Positions 7,606-17,544 of a stretch of 59,097 nt of DNA are shown here, in pieces; position 1 is the stretch's first letter, and every line of letters begins with the position of its first letter. The DNA comes from an uncultured Saprospiraceae bacterium (GTDB lineage Bacteria; Bacteroidota; Bacteroidia; Chitinophagales; Saprospiraceae), in the NCBI GenBank assembly GCA_938041325.1, contig CALIAG010000332.1, positions 1 through 59,097 on the forward strand. Reading direction: 5' to 3'. The translations under genes and the position numbers were made by a program. Under the pieces are notes generated by a model. The model did not search any database and was not told the DNA's origin. It saw nothing but the letters and a program-made list of their open reading frames with translations.

Positions 7606-9456
7606 CTATTTCATTCCTAAAAATTCTGTATCTAATTTCTTTAGTTTGTTTATATCGTCAAAAAGAAACATTACTGTTCCAATACTTTGGTTTTCAATTT
7701 GAATCCATTGTTCTAGTTCGTTTCTGTTTTTAAAAATGTAAAAAGGGACATGAGTCAAACGGTATTGATTGTAACTCTGTTCCTTATTTGCTTTTAGCAT
7801 TTTTATCCAAGTCTGATCTTTTTTAATGGACTGATTGTAAATGCCATCTATAGAAAGTTCTTTGTCCACCAGGCCTGCATGGTAATTCCTTTCCGGTACA
7901 TAAATACTTATTTCTTCTTCCTTAAAAACAGGAATAATGGATTTTACATTGACCATGTTTTCTGGTAATAAGACATGGTTGATTTCGTTTTTCTTTAAGT
8001 ACTTCACCAGAAAATCCTGTTCACTAAGAGAATGGATTTTAGGGTCAAGTAAATAGAATCTGTTTCCTGTTAGTTTCTTGTTCTTCTCGTCAAAATCTAT
8101 GGGCACCATACACTGCGTAAATTCCTCCTGAAAACTTTTGCGATGCATCTTAAGGACTAAGGTGTACATTTGTTGCTTTAATTCTATTAACTCGTATTTT
8201 ACTGCGCGGTAGTTGTCAATAAGTTTGATGCTGCTCATTGGGGAGTGCACAGACCGTTGATTTTCCATCAACACTTTTTCAACTCTCAGTTCTTCCTGGA
8301 TTTTAAAAAGTTTGTGGATGAAATTATTGTACTGTTTGACTTTGTATTGGTATTCAGAATAGTAATTGATCAGCTCTTTTATGTTGTTGTACTTCTCATT
8401 TGCAAACGATTTATCCAAAAGTATTTTTTCATATTCAACGGCTTCATTCGTTGCGTTTTTACCAAAATTTATTGGTGTATTAAATCGAACGCCGAAGGAT
8501 AGAAAATTTGGACTGTTGATTTCTGTTCCAAAATTTCCATAATTGTATCGTGCATAGGTCCTTAATCTTGATCGGAGATTTTGGTCATATTTCAATTCTA
8601 TCTGCTTTCCCATTAATTGCTTCAAGCTGTCTTGGAAAAAATCCAAGCCATCTTCTGCCAGCAACTGGTCAATGTCAATATTTGCAAGAGGTAAATTTGT
8701 TGTATTTAGTGGAATGATGTTTTCAAGTCCCAATTCATTTTCTAAGGCGGCATTATAATGTAAAGTACTTTCCAGTATAATCTGTACCTCTTCTAGTCGA
8801 CCCTTTTGTTCTATAATTTTCGAATAAGCCAACTCATGAGCGAAGTACAATTCGTACATCATCTTGACGTACGCATCTAAAAAGACAATCCTTTCTTCGA
8901 GCAACCCGATTTTTTCCTGATTAAAAGCATAAATCAAACAGTTGTACCGATAGGCATAATTTTTATCTTTCGCCTCAGAGGGAGCAAGCATCTGGTCGAC
9001 CCTCATTTCTCCCTTCAATTTTGCTATTCTTTTTTTCCTTTCTGCAAAACCATTTCTTAAGAGTTCTAAATCTACTCCTGCATTGAAACGAGACCGATCT
9101 TCGTTGTCTTCCGAATTAAGTGCATAATTGTTTTGATGGAAACTTGTGTATAAGTTTATGCTATTGTCTTTTTTGGCCAGCTGTAATTTGGTGGCATACA
9201 ATAGGTTTTCGAAATGTTCTGTGGTGAAATTTTTAGCGTTTAGAAAGCCCGCAAATGAAAGGAAGTCCAGATCCAGTTCAGGATTGGGCTTGTCGATAAG
9301 GTTTGGCAAATTATTATTCACCAAGCTAGTCGCTTGAGCTTTTATCTTTTGATTGACAAGATACTTGCTGTCGTTTTGAGCAGTAAGCATGCCAACAAGA
9401 CATAGCAGAAGTAAACTAAATATGTATTTAGCTTCAGTATGGGGGTAACAATCCAT
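7606..9456 (-). CDS. TolC-like outer-membrane channel protein with extra C-terminal domain
   Basis: First gene of the export operon. A signal peptide is visible (YIFSLLLLCLVGMLTAQ, cleavage near residue 26). Residues about 30-450 have the TolC look: long heptad-rich helices (for example 205-250 and 340-440) alternating with short strand pairs containing aromatic and Asn/Arg residues (INLYTSFHQNN, LRTYARYNYGNFG, LSFGVRFNTPINFG). After about residue 455 there is an unusual ~155-residue alpha/beta extension not found in ordinary TolC proteins. It includes VLLPENMVNVKSIIPVF and a terminal HVPFYIFKNRNELEQWI. At 616 residues it is considerably longer than the usual 430-480. The role is passage across the outer membrane; what the extension does is unknown. 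Confidence 0.8.
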   Translation of the reverse strand: MDCYPHTEAKYIFSLLLLCLVGMLTAQNDSKYLVNQKIKAQATSLVNNNLPNLIDKPNPELDLDFLSFAGFLNAKNFTTEHFENLLYATKLQLAKKDNSINLYTSFHQNNYALNSEDNEDRSRFNAGVDLELLRNGFAERKKRIAKLKGEMRVDQMLAPSEAKDKNYAYRYNCLIYAFNQEKIGLLEERIVFLDAYVKMMYELYFAHELAYSKIIEQKGRLEEVQIILESTLHYNAALENELGLENIIPLNTTNLPLANIDIDQLLAEDGLDFFQDSLKQLMGKQIELKYDQNLRSRLRTYARYNYGNFGTEINSPNFLSFGVRFNTPINFGKNATNEAVEYEKILLDKSFANEKYNNIKELINYYSEYQYKVKQYNNFIHKLFKIQEELRVEKVLMENQRSVHSPMSSIKLIDNYRAVKYELIELKQQMYTLVLKMHRKSFQEEFTQCMVPIDFDEKNKKLTGNRFYLLDPKIHSLSEQDFLVKYLKKNEINHVLLPENMVNVKSIIPVFKEEEISIYVPERNYHAGLVDKELSIDGIYNQSIKKDQTWIKMLKANKEQSYNQYRLTHVPFYIFKNRNELEQWIQIENQSIGTVMFLFDDINKLKKLDTEFLGMK

Positions 9457-9664
9457 ATTTATTGTTCAGAAAACGCTAATTCAATAATTTTTTATTCTGG
9501 TTTTCTTACGGGTTCAAATTGGGTGTCTTATTCTTACATATATAAATATTCAAAAATGAGACCATATTTAAGTAATAGGCCTTTTTTGTGACGGATTTGC
9601 CTTATATCACTATCTTAGAGAATTGAATAATTTTGATGTACACTTGTTGGTTTTAATGTAAAAA

Positions 9665-10825
9665 ATGAAAGAATTAGCCTGGATTCTATTGTTGTTGCTC
9701 TTAAATTGTGATTTGTTTTCACAGGTTAAACAAGAAAATCATTCAGAATTTATTCCAACTACTGTACAAGAATTGAAGACCCATCTAGGAAATCAAATGT
9801 CAAGTGACAGTGCTAAAATTCTAGCTTATTACCAGTGGATAACAGAGAACATTAAATACGATGAAGAGGTAAAGTTCTCTTTAGTTGATGATAGGAAAAA
9901 GCAAACGAATGGAGAAGTATTGAAAAGGAGGCGAGCGATTTGTGGAGAATATGCCCAATTGTTTAAGAGTTTGTGTGAATTAGATTCAATCGAAGTACAT
10001 ATTGTTAGTGGTTATGCTCGTCAAAGACCTTTTTCTAAACTGGTATTAAATGAACCAGACCATGCTTGGAATGTAGTTTTGTTAAATGGTGAATGGCAGC
10101 TATTGGATTTAACCTGGTCAGCCGCTGCTGTTCAAAACCCGCAAACCTTTTCTTCTTCAAAACAATATTTGTTGCCAGAACCAGATGATTTCATATTAAG
10201 TCATCTGCCTTCATTGCCTTTTTGGCAACTATTGGATTGTCCGGTGCCTGCTCAGGTATTCGAACATTCCAGAGATTCTGTACTCCATTGGCGGAGCAAA
10301 AATAGCAACTGTTATTCTTATGAGGATTCTATTCAGAAATTCCTTTCGGTACCATCATCTCAAAGGTCATTAGAAAAGGCAATTCATCAATACAATTTTT
10401 TTCCTTCTAAAGGGAATAAGAGAGGATTGGCCCAGCAGTATATCGATTTAGAAAATAACCTGACGGAGAAAGCAGAAGGTTTACAAGTAAGTGGACCTCT
10501 TGAAGATTTGGTATCTACTCAAATAAAAATGCATGAGCTTTGTAAAAAGGCCTCCGGATTAGCAAGCCTTTTTGATAACCAACTTGAGAACTGTGCATAC
10601 ACCCAATTTAATTTGGGCGTAAGCCTTTTTCAATTAATTCAAAAAAAGGGTGATAAATTAAATAATGCCGAGAAAAAGGAAAAATACCATGAAGTTCTTT
10701 ACCATTTCAATCAAGCTAAGAGCCAATTGATTAAATTACCTCAAAATTTCATGACTGAAAATGCAGTTTCTCAACTAAGTGATCATATTAATTCTGTTAA
10801 GGAAAGTATTAATTTTTTGGAATAA
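9665..10825 (+). CDS. Secreted transglutaminase-like cysteine protease-fold protein
   Basis: The N-terminus is a signal peptide (MKELAWILLLLLLNCDLFSQ, cleavage near 20). A transglutaminase-like core follows: helix SAKILAYYQWITENIKYDEE (about 49-68), nucleophile Cys93 in RAICGEYAQLF, His133 in PDHAWNVVLLNG and Asp148 in WQLLDLTWSA, the complete Cys-His-Asp triad in the usual spacing. The C-terminal half (about 200-386) is helical and rich in Lys, Gln and Leu, with no assigned family. Such periplasmic or secreted proteins in Bacteroidota may act as proteases, peptide ligases or non-catalytic binders, so the substrate is unknown. A TAATTTTG element at 9628-9635 could be its -7 box, but no good -33 partner is seen. 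It diverges from the export operon. Confidence 0.85.
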   Translation: MKELAWILLLLLLNCDLFSQVKQENHSEFIPTTVQELKTHLGNQMSSDSAKILAYYQWITENIKYDEEVKFSLVDDRKKQTNGEVLKRRRAICGEYAQLFKSLCELDSIEVHIVSGYARQRPFSKLVLNEPDHAWNVVLLNGEWQLLDLTWSAAAVQNPQTFSSSKQYLLPEPDDFILSHLPSLPFWQLLDCPVPAQVFEHSRDSVLHWRSKNSNCYSYEDSIQKFLSVPSSQRSLEKAIHQYNFFPSKGNKRGLAQQYIDLENNLTEKAEGLQVSGPLEDLVSTQIKMHELCKKASGLASLFDNQLENCAYTQFNLGVSLFQLIQKKGDKLNNAEKKEKYHEVLYHFNQAKSQLIKLPQNFMTENAVSQLSDHINSVKESINFLE

Positions 10826-10995
10826 AACAGGTAATTAGGGGCATTAATCCTTTTTGACTTCTTCTAATTCTTTAGAATTATTAACTTAGTATAACTACTG
10901 CAATAGAATTTCCATATATATCTGTATTTATCCAATTAATGATCATTTTTATCATTTGAGAAAACTTTAAAGACTCATTTAAACAGAAGGATTTT

Positions 10996-13900
10996 ATGCG
11001 ATTTATTCAACTCTTTTTCACAATTATTTTTATTGCTTTTTTAAGTACCTGCTCCAATAATGATACTAATCGTATTGCGAGTTCGGCTTCAAGCCCATGG
11101 GACAACGACCGCCCCCACGATCCTTGGGTATTTAGATCTGTTTTAGATGACCAAGCACGTATGCTTACCGTTGCGTTGCATGATGGTTTATGGTTGGCAT
11201 ACAATACAAGTGACTGCTCTCTTTATAAAGTTTGGAAAGGTACCGTTGATTTTGATGGTGCAGTATATACTTCTTCTCACGGCCCACAACCTCAAACAGT
11301 GGGGGATGCTTATTTTGTGAACGTTCATAAAACGCCTTGGTATATTATCAAAAACGATAAGGAAGAACCCATCTCGTTACAATACAAAGGTCACCGATTC
11401 GAAGAGGATCAGGTTTTTATCAATTATCAATATGACAATAAAATAAACATAAGCGAAACCGTTGAATATGCAAAAGGGGAAGGAGGATTTACAACTTTAA
11501 AAAGAACCTTTATTACTTCAAATGTTCCTGATGGTTTGCAAATAGGTTTGAAAACAAACTTAAGCTCAGTTGTCACGAAAGAAAAAATAAACACAGATGG
11601 AGATTTTGAAATCGTAAATTCTATCCCTCGAAACGAAGGTGCTTTTCAATCTCTTGATATTGACGGCAAATTGAAATTAGCATCAAATGCAGCAACTAAC
11701 TTCGATGTGACTTTTGGTAAAAAAGCAATGATCGAAAATCCAAATAAAAAAGCTGGCCAAGCCGAAAATGTAAACGTCCCTAAAGGGAAAAAATTAATTG
11801 CGAAAAGTGATTGTAAAACTTGCCATAATACGCATGTGAAAACAATCGGGCCCGCTTATATAGATATCGCAAAAAAATATAGAAACAATGAAGCAAATGT
11901 AAACATGTTGGCTGTTAAAGTCAAAGCAGGTGGTTCAGGTGTATGGGGGAATCAAGTGATGAATGCACACCCAAATGCAACAATGGAGGACTTGACAGAA
12001 ATGGTGACTTACATTATGGAATTGGATGCAGAGGAAGAATCGAAAATGAGTGATGTTGTAGCGGAAGAAGTAGATGCAAATATGGAGATTCAAAAAGCCA
12101 TGGTTGACCCAAATATTGCAGATTTTTTTCCTGGAGCTTTAGTTAGAGTTATTCAGTTTTCAAGTAATATTTCCACAGTAAAAGAACTGAATAGAAAAGA
12201 CGGACAAACGGTTTATCTAGGTACGGTTGCACCCATAAAAGCAGAAGGAATGGATTTCGCAGGGCTTGAAAGTAACTTTGGAATGCAAGCCAGCGGATAT
12301 TTAAATATTCCCGAGACGGGCAAGTATACTTTCCGACTGATCTCTGATGATGGATCGAATTTACTTATTGATGGAAAAGAAATAATCAATCACGATGGTT
12401 TTCATGGAGGAGAAGCGAAGATAGGAGTAGTCGCATTAGAAAAAGGGTACCATCCTTTTAATATCAACTATTTTCAAGGCTATGGAGGTAAGGTAATTTA
12501 TTTTGAATACGGAGTTGGTGGAGGATTTGAATTGGTTCCATCTACAATGATCCTTCACAATAGAACAGAATTGCCTGAAGGCGTAAGTACAGGGAGTATG
12601 TCCGGATCAGAATTGGCGATACCTGGTGACGCAAACCCACTCACGGGTGTGCATCCATCCTACAATCTTTCACAAGCAAGACCGGATGACTTTATTCCCA
12701 AAGTAGGAGGTTTAGATTTTCTTTCTAATGGAAAACTCGTTGTCTCCACTTGGGATCCCAACGGTTCTGTTTATTTATTGGATGGTGTCCAGTCTGGCGA
12801 TCCTAGTAAAATAACAGCGAAGCTTATCGCCAAAGGATTTGCAGAACCATTGGGTGTAAAAGTAGTAGACGACGTAATTTATATTTTACAAAAACAAGAA
12901 TTAACCCGACTTAAAGACTTAGATGGAGACGAGATTATTGATGAGTATGAAACGGTTTCGAATGCTTGGAATGTTTCCGCTAATTTTCATGAGTTTGCAT
13001 TTGGGTTGGTTTATAAAGAGGGCTATTTCTATGCAACGCTTGCTACTGCGATCAATCCGGGTGGAGCAAGTACACAACCACAGATTCAGGATCGAGGAAA
13101 GGTTGTTAAAATTTCTGCAAAAGACGGATCAACTGAATTCATCGCACAAGGTTTAAGAACACCAAACGGAATTGGAATCGGAATGGATAATGAAATATTC
13201 GTTGCGGACAATCAAGGAGATTGGCTACCTGCAAGTAAGATTGTACATATTCAAAATGGCGCTTGGTACGGCTCTCGTTCTGTTGACTTTGAAGGGACTG
13301 CATCTCTTACTGAGACAAAGCCAGTTGTTTGGTTGCCACAAGATGAAATTGGAAATTCTCCTTCTACACCATTAGCAATAAATGACGGTCCCTATAAAGG
13401 ACAAATGATTCACGGCGAGGTAACACATGGTGGATTGAAAAGAGTGTTTGTGGAAAAAGTAAATGGCGCTTATCAAGGAGCATTGTTTCGCTTTTCACAA
13501 GGACTAGAAGCTGGAGTAAACAGAATAGTTTGGGGACCAGATGGGGCCTTATATGTAGGTGGAATTGGTAATCCTGGCAACTGGGCGCATAGCGGAAAAT
13601 TGTGGTATGGACTACAGCGCATGGAATTTAATAAGGAATCTACATTTGAAATGCTTGCTGTCAAGGCGAAGTCCAATGGCGTAGAAATTGAATTCACAGA
13701 AGCGCTTCGTCCGAATGATGGTTGGTCGGCATCAGACTATGAAATTAAACAATGGTTCTATAAACCAACCAAAGAATACGGCGGCCCTAAATTGGATGAA
13801 AAAGAATTAAAAATACGTTCCGTAAATGTTTCTGAGGACCGTAAAAAAGTCTTTCTTGAATTGGACGGAATGAAAGAAGACCATGTCGTTTACGTAAGAA

Positions 13901-14700
13901 TAAAAACACCATTTATTAGCGACAACAATCATGAACTTTGGTCGACTGAGAGTTGGTATACCATGAATAGTATCCCGCAAAACTCACCAGGAATTAAAAC
14001 GCAAAACACAACAGCGGCTATAGCTGTGAATCAATTGAGTGCCGCTGAAAAAGCGGCCGGTTGGAAATCGCTTTTTGATGGAAAAACAACAACAGGTTGG
14101 CGGAATTTTGGAAAAGAAACCATTGGCTCTAGTTGGGTGGTTGCTGATGATGCCATTCACCTTTCTTCCATTAAAAAAGAAGGCGGACATTGGCAAGCAA
14201 AAGATGGAGGCGATATCATTACAGAGGGAGAATACGAAAATTTCGAATTGTCTATCGAATGGAAAATTGGTCCTTGTGGAAACTCAGGAATTATCTACAA
14301 TGTCGTAGAGTCTGACGAATATGAATATGTCTGGCAAACCGGACCTGAAATGCAAGTACTCGACAATACCTGTCATCCTGACTCGAAAATTCAAACCCAT
14401 CGGGCGGGAGATTTATACGACATGATCGCTTGCAAATACGAAACGGTAAAACCGGCGGGTCAATGGAACCATGCACGATTGATTATCAATAATGGCAAGA
14501 CAGAGCATTGGTTGAATGGAAGGAAATTGGTAGAATTTGAAATGTTTAATGATCAATGGACAGAGATGATTGCCAACTCTAAATTTAAAGACATGCCTGC
14601 TTTTGGAAAATCTCGGAAAGGCCATATTTCTTTGCAAGATCACGGTGATCCCGTTTGGTATAGAAATATTAAAATCCGGGAATTAGATCCTGCGTTATAA
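10996..14700 (+). CDS. Multidomain lipoprotein: cytochrome c, PA14, sugar-dehydrogenase-like propeller, DUF1080 hydrolase
   Basis: A 1,234-residue exported protein with a lipobox (LSTC, Cys19). Domains in order: a beta-rich N-terminal part (about 40-255); a monohaem cytochrome c with CKTCH at 273-277 and a possible Met ligand in NQVMNAHP; a PA14 carbohydrate-binding domain (about 375-505, with YTFRLISDDGSNLLIDGKE); a six-bladed propeller of the sorbosone/glucose dehydrogenase type (about 560-880); and a C-terminal 3-keto-disaccharide hydrolase domain, DUF1080 (about 1035-1230, starting GWKSLFDGKTTTGW). Such fusions are known in Bacteroidota and Planctomycetes and suggest periplasmic oxidation of a sugar with electrons passed to the haem, followed by cleavage of the keto-glycoside. 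The MFS transporter gene follows after 50 bases, probably in the same operon. Confidence 0.88.
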   Translation: MRFIQLFFTIIFIAFLSTCSNNDTNRIASSASSPWDNDRPHDPWVFRSVLDDQARMLTVALHDGLWLAYNTSDCSLYKVWKGTVDFDGAVYTSSHGPQPQTVGDAYFVNVHKTPWYIIKNDKEEPISLQYKGHRFEEDQVFINYQYDNKINISETVEYAKGEGGFTTLKRTFITSNVPDGLQIGLKTNLSSVVTKEKINTDGDFEIVNSIPRNEGAFQSLDIDGKLKLASNAATNFDVTFGKKAMIENPNKKAGQAENVNVPKGKKLIAKSDCKTCHNTHVKTIGPAYIDIAKKYRNNEANVNMLAVKVKAGGSGVWGNQVMNAHPNATMEDLTEMVTYIMELDAEEESKMSDVVAEEVDANMEIQKAMVDPNIADFFPGALVRVIQFSSNISTVKELNRKDGQTVYLGTVAPIKAEGMDFAGLESNFGMQASGYLNIPETGKYTFRLISDDGSNLLIDGKEIINHDGFHGGEAKIGVVALEKGYHPFNINYFQGYGGKVIYFEYGVGGGFELVPSTMILHNRTELPEGVSTGSMSGSELAIPGDANPLTGVHPSYNLSQARPDDFIPKVGGLDFLSNGKLVVSTWDPNGSVYLLDGVQSGDPSKITAKLIAKGFAEPLGVKVVDDVIYILQKQELTRLKDLDGDEIIDEYETVSNAWNVSANFHEFAFGLVYKEGYFYATLATAINPGGASTQPQIQDRGKVVKISAKDGSTEFIAQGLRTPNGIGIGMDNEIFVADNQGDWLPASKIVHIQNGAWYGSRSVDFEGTASLTETKPVVWLPQDEIGNSPSTPLAINDGPYKGQMIHGEVTHGGLKRVFVEKVNGAYQGALFRFSQGLEAGVNRIVWGPDGALYVGGIGNPGNWAHSGKLWYGLQRMEFNKESTFEMLAVKAKSNGVEIEFTEALRPNDGWSASDYEIKQWFYKPTKEYGGPKLDEKELKIRSVNVSEDRKKVFLELDGMKEDHVVYVRIKTPFISDNNHELWSTESWYTMNSIPQNSPGIKTQNTTAAIAVNQLSAAEKAAGWKSLFDGKTTTGWRNFGKETIGSSWVVADDAIHLSSIKKEGGHWQAKDGGDIITEGEYENFELSIEWKIGPCGNSGIIYNVVESDEYEYVWQTGPEMQVLDNTCHPDSKIQTHRAGDLYDMIACKYETVKPAGQWNHARLIINNGKTEHWLNGRKLVEFEMFNDQWTEMIANSKFKDMPAFGKSRKGHISLQDHGDPVWYRNIKIRELDPAL

Positions 14701-14750
14701 ATAATTTTTTATAAAAATCAAAACTAAACAAAACCATTAAAAACAATATT

Positions 14751-15974
14751 ATGGAAAAAATCAACTCGAAAAAATTATTCTACGGTAGTTGTTTCGCATT
14801 AATAACAACAGCTTTATCCTTTAGTATAAGAGCTGGTATTTTACCACAGTTAGGGGAACAATTGAGTCTTTCAGCTGAAGAGCTTGGACGAATAAATTCT
14901 ATGTGGTTTTTTGGATTTCCAATATCAATGGTAGTCGGTGGTTTGATCTATCATACTGTTGGAGGAAAACGCATTATGCAATTTGCTTTTTTTGCTCATG
15001 CAGTCGGAATTATAATGACGATTTATTCAGGCAGCTTTATGGGTTTGATGCTATCTACCTTTTTGGTTGGATTAGGAAACGGATGTACAGAAGCGGCATG
15101 TAATCCAATGATTGCGGATGCTTACGATGGAAATGAAATGAGTAAAATGATGAATCGTTTTCACATGTGGTTTCCAGGTGGTATTGTAATCGGAAGTTTG
15201 GTTTCTTATTTTATGACAGGAGCAGGAATGCCATGGCAAGCACAAATTTGGGTGATTCTTATTCCCACATTAATCTATGCTTATTTGTTCTGGGGAGAAG
15301 AATGGCCAACAGCAAAAGTTACAGAAGCTGGAACACTTTCTGGAAACTTATCAGCAATGATTTCGCCTCTCTTTATTTTCATGATGGTATGCATGTGGTT
15401 TACTGCACAGACAGAATTCGGACCAACACAATGGATCAATCTTATTCTTGAAAGTAGTGGAGCTCAACCAATGTTGGTACTGGCTTTGATAACAGGTACT
15501 ATGGCGGTTGCCAGATATTTTGGTGGAAATGTAGTTGGTCGTTTTAGTACACCTGGTGTTTTACTCGGGTCAGCAATTTTGGCGACTTTAGGTTTGTTTT
15601 TGTTTACACAAATAACAGGAACACCTGTCTATGGAGTGGCAATAATATTTGCATTGGGTGTGGCGTATTTTTGGCCTAACATGATCGGTTTTGTTGCGGA
15701 TTACATTCCCAAAAGTGGAGCATTAGGCATGTCGATTGTGGGAGCGGTTGGAATGCTTTCCTCTTACTTTATGCAACCAATAATAGGAAGATGGATTGAT
15801 GGAAACAGAGCGACTGGGATCTCAAATGGGTTAACAGAAACGAGTCTAGAAATCTTTACGGGACAAGCAACTTTGACAACGATGCTGTTCTTTCCTGGTG
15901 TTCTGATTGTATTATTTGCCATCTTATATTTCTGGATGCGAAATACAAAAGTGGCTTCGAGTGGTGGGCATTAA
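14751..15974 (+). CDS. MFS transporter, probably for a sugar
   Basis: A 407-residue protein with twelve hydrophobic segments in two six-helix halves and a central loop around residues 190-205 (EEWPTAKVTEAGTLSG). The loop between helices 2 and 3 (YHTVGGKRIMQFAFF) corresponds to the MFS signature region, and the first helix carries the FSIRAGILPQLGEQLSLSA pattern common in sugar and proton symporters. It follows the large cytochrome/DUF1080 lipoprotein by 50 bases and faces xylA across a strong bidirectional terminator. Uptake of the product released by that periplasmic enzyme, or of xylose, is inferred from context. The substrate cannot be read from the sequence. Confidence 0.87.
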   Translation: MEKINSKKLFYGSCFALITTALSFSIRAGILPQLGEQLSLSAEELGRINSMWFFGFPISMVVGGLIYHTVGGKRIMQFAFFAHAVGIIMTIYSGSFMGLMLSTFLVGLGNGCTEAACNPMIADAYDGNEMSKMMNRFHMWFPGGIVIGSLVSYFMTGAGMPWQAQIWVILIPTLIYAYLFWGEEWPTAKVTEAGTLSGNLSAMISPLFIFMMVCMWFTAQTEFGPTQWINLILESSGAQPMLVLALITGTMAVARYFGGNVVGRFSTPGVLLGSAILATLGLFLFTQITGTPVYGVAIIFALGVAYFWPNMIGFVADYIPKSGALGMSIVGAVGMLSSYFMQPIIGRWIDGNRATGISNGLTETSLEIFTGQATLTTMLFFPGVLIVLFAILYFWMRNTKVASSGGH

Positions 15975-16009
15975 AAGAACCACGGTTTTATAATGATTAG
16001 AATAAAAAC

Positions 16010-16047
16010 AATAAAGCGCTTCAGGACAATTCCTGGAGCGCTTTATT
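16010..16047. terminator. Bidirectional intrinsic terminator between the MFS gene and xylA
   Basis: A 17-bp stem: AATAAAGCGCTTCAGGA (16010-16026) pairs with TCCTGGAGCGCTTTATT (16031-16047) around the tetraloop CAAT, with one U-G wobble. A/T tracts flank both sides, so it can end transcripts from both the MFS gene (+) and xylA (-), whose stops lie 36 and 26 bases away. Confidence 0.85.
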
Positions 16048-16072
16048 AATAAATTTATCTAAACAATTAAAA

Positions 16073-17401
16073 TCAGATGTACTGATTTATGATATTTTCA
16101 AATAATTCCTGCTTGCCACTAATTTGAGTTGGCTCTCCGTTTTCTTTTGCGTAAGCACATAAATCTTCAAGCGTTAATTTTCCTTCTTCGAATTCCTTCC
16201 CTTTCCCACTATCGAAACTTGCATAACGCTTTTTGCGAAGTTCTTTATAATCCGATTGTTCCATGATGTCATTTGCTATTAAAAGTGATCTTGCAAATAC
16301 ATCCATTCCACCAATATGTGCATGAAATAAATCATCCAGATCGGTAGAGTTTCTTCTCACTTTTGCATCAAAATTAACCCCACCTTTCACCAAGCCTCCT
16401 GCATCTAAAAACACCAACATTGCCTGTGCTAATTCAAAAAGATTCACTGGAAACTGATCGGTATCCCAGCCATTTTGATAATCCCCACGGTTAGCGTCTA
16501 TGCTGCCAAGTATACCTGCGTCTGCGGCTACTTGCAATTCGTGTTGGAAAGTATGGCTGGCAAGCGTGGCATGATTGACTTCAATATTCAATTTGAAATC
16601 ATCCATCAAATCATATTCGCGCAAGAAAGCCAGGCAAGTTGCGGAGTCGAAATCATATTGATGTTTCGTAGGCTCCATTGGTTTAGGTTCGATAAGGAAG
16701 TCTCCTTTGAAACCATTCTTGCGTGCATAGTCTTTTGCGGTATGAAGAAAACGAGCAAGGTGTTCCACTTCTCGTTTCATATCTGTATTCAATAAAGACA
16801 TATAACCTTCGCGTCCGCCCCAGAATACATAGTTTTCACCTCCTAGTTCAATAGTAGCATCAATTGCATTTTTGATTTGAGTAGCACCATAACTAAGTAC
16901 TGCAAAATTGGGATTGGTAGCTGCACCATTCATGTAGCGTGGGTTAGAGAAAAGATTCGCTGTTCCCCAAAGTAATTTTACACCAGAGGCGGCTTGTTTT
17001 TCTTTTGCATAAGCAACAATGGTATCCATCCTTTTTTCTGATTCTGCAATACTGCCTCCCTCGTCGATAAGGTCAATGTCGTGGAAACAATAAAATGGAG
17101 CACCAATCTTTGTAATGAATTCAAAAGCTGCATCCATTTTGTCTTTAGCAGATTGGATTGGATCGCTGTTGTCTAGCCAGGGCATCGGTCTTGTAGCTGA
17201 GCCAAAAGGGTCTGCACCACCACCACAGAAAGAATGCCAGTATGAGATCGCAAAGCGAAAGTGGTCTTTCATGGTTTTGCCTCCTATGACTTTATTTTCG
17301 TCATAATATTTGAAGGCCATTGGATTTTTTGAACCTTTTCCTTCGAATTGAATTTTGCCAATTCCGGGGAAAAACTCACGTTCACCAGTTAATATTTTCA
17401 T
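16073..17401 (-). CDS. xylA: Xylose isomerase
   Basis: It converts D-xylose to D-xylulose in the cytoplasm; many relatives also isomerise glucose. The catalytic and metal-binding signatures are intact: FCFHDIDL-type strand ([13 protein letters not shown], catalytic His near residue 100), VFWGGREGY with the first metal-binding region, [15 protein letters not shown] with the Glu/Lys pair, and the later [13 protein letters not shown] and [20 protein letters not shown] metal ligands. The length of 442 is that of class II xylose isomerases, and the starting [19 protein letters not shown] is typical. It lies 143 bases downstream of xylB on the same strand, with an inverted repeat in between. Confidence 0.97.
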   Translation of the reverse strand: MKILTGEREFFPGIGKIQFEGKGSKNPMAFKYYDENKVIGGKTMKDHFRFAISYWHSFCGGGADPFGSATRPMPWLDNSDPIQSAKDKMDAAFEFITKIGAPFYCFHDIDLIDEGGSIAESEKRMDTIVAYAKEKQAASGVKLLWGTANLFSNPRYMNGAATNPNFAVLSYGATQIKNAIDATIELGGENYVFWGGREGYMSLLNTDMKREVEHLARFLHTAKDYARKNGFKGDFLIEPKPMEPTKHQYDFDSATCLAFLREYDLMDDFKLNIEVNHATLASHTFQHELQVAADAGILGSIDANRGDYQNGWDTDQFPVNLFELAQAMLVFLDAGGLVKGGVNFDAKVRRNSTDLDDLFHAHIGGMDVFARSLLIANDIMEQSDYKELRKKRYASFDSGKGKEFEEGKLTLEDLCAYAKENGEPTQISGKQELFENIINQYI

Positions 17402-17490
17402 TTTCTTAAAGTTTAGAATTTCAACGTGCGCAATAAAACATTAATAAGGTGTAAGACTAAACAATTCCGTTGAATCATTTTGTACACGTT

Positions 17491-17527
17491 ATTAATCCGT
17501 TATTGCTAAGCAGAAATTCGGATTAAT
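17491..17527. promoter_or_regulatory. 9-bp inverted repeat between xylB and xylA
   Basis: ATTAATCCG (17491-17499) and CGGATTAAT (17519-17527) are exact inverted repeats separated by 19 bases, in the 143-base gap downstream of xylB and upstream of xylA. No T-run follows on the minus strand, so a classic terminator is unlikely. An operator or a transcript-processing structure is possible. Confidence 0.35.
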
Positions 17528-17544
17528 GGATTTGAATTTTCTAA

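Noticed and set aside
9628-9635. TAATTTTG upstream of the transglutaminase-like gene as a full promoter
   Set aside because: The -7 match is exact, but no TTTG lies at the expected 19-21 base spacing; kept only as a remark.
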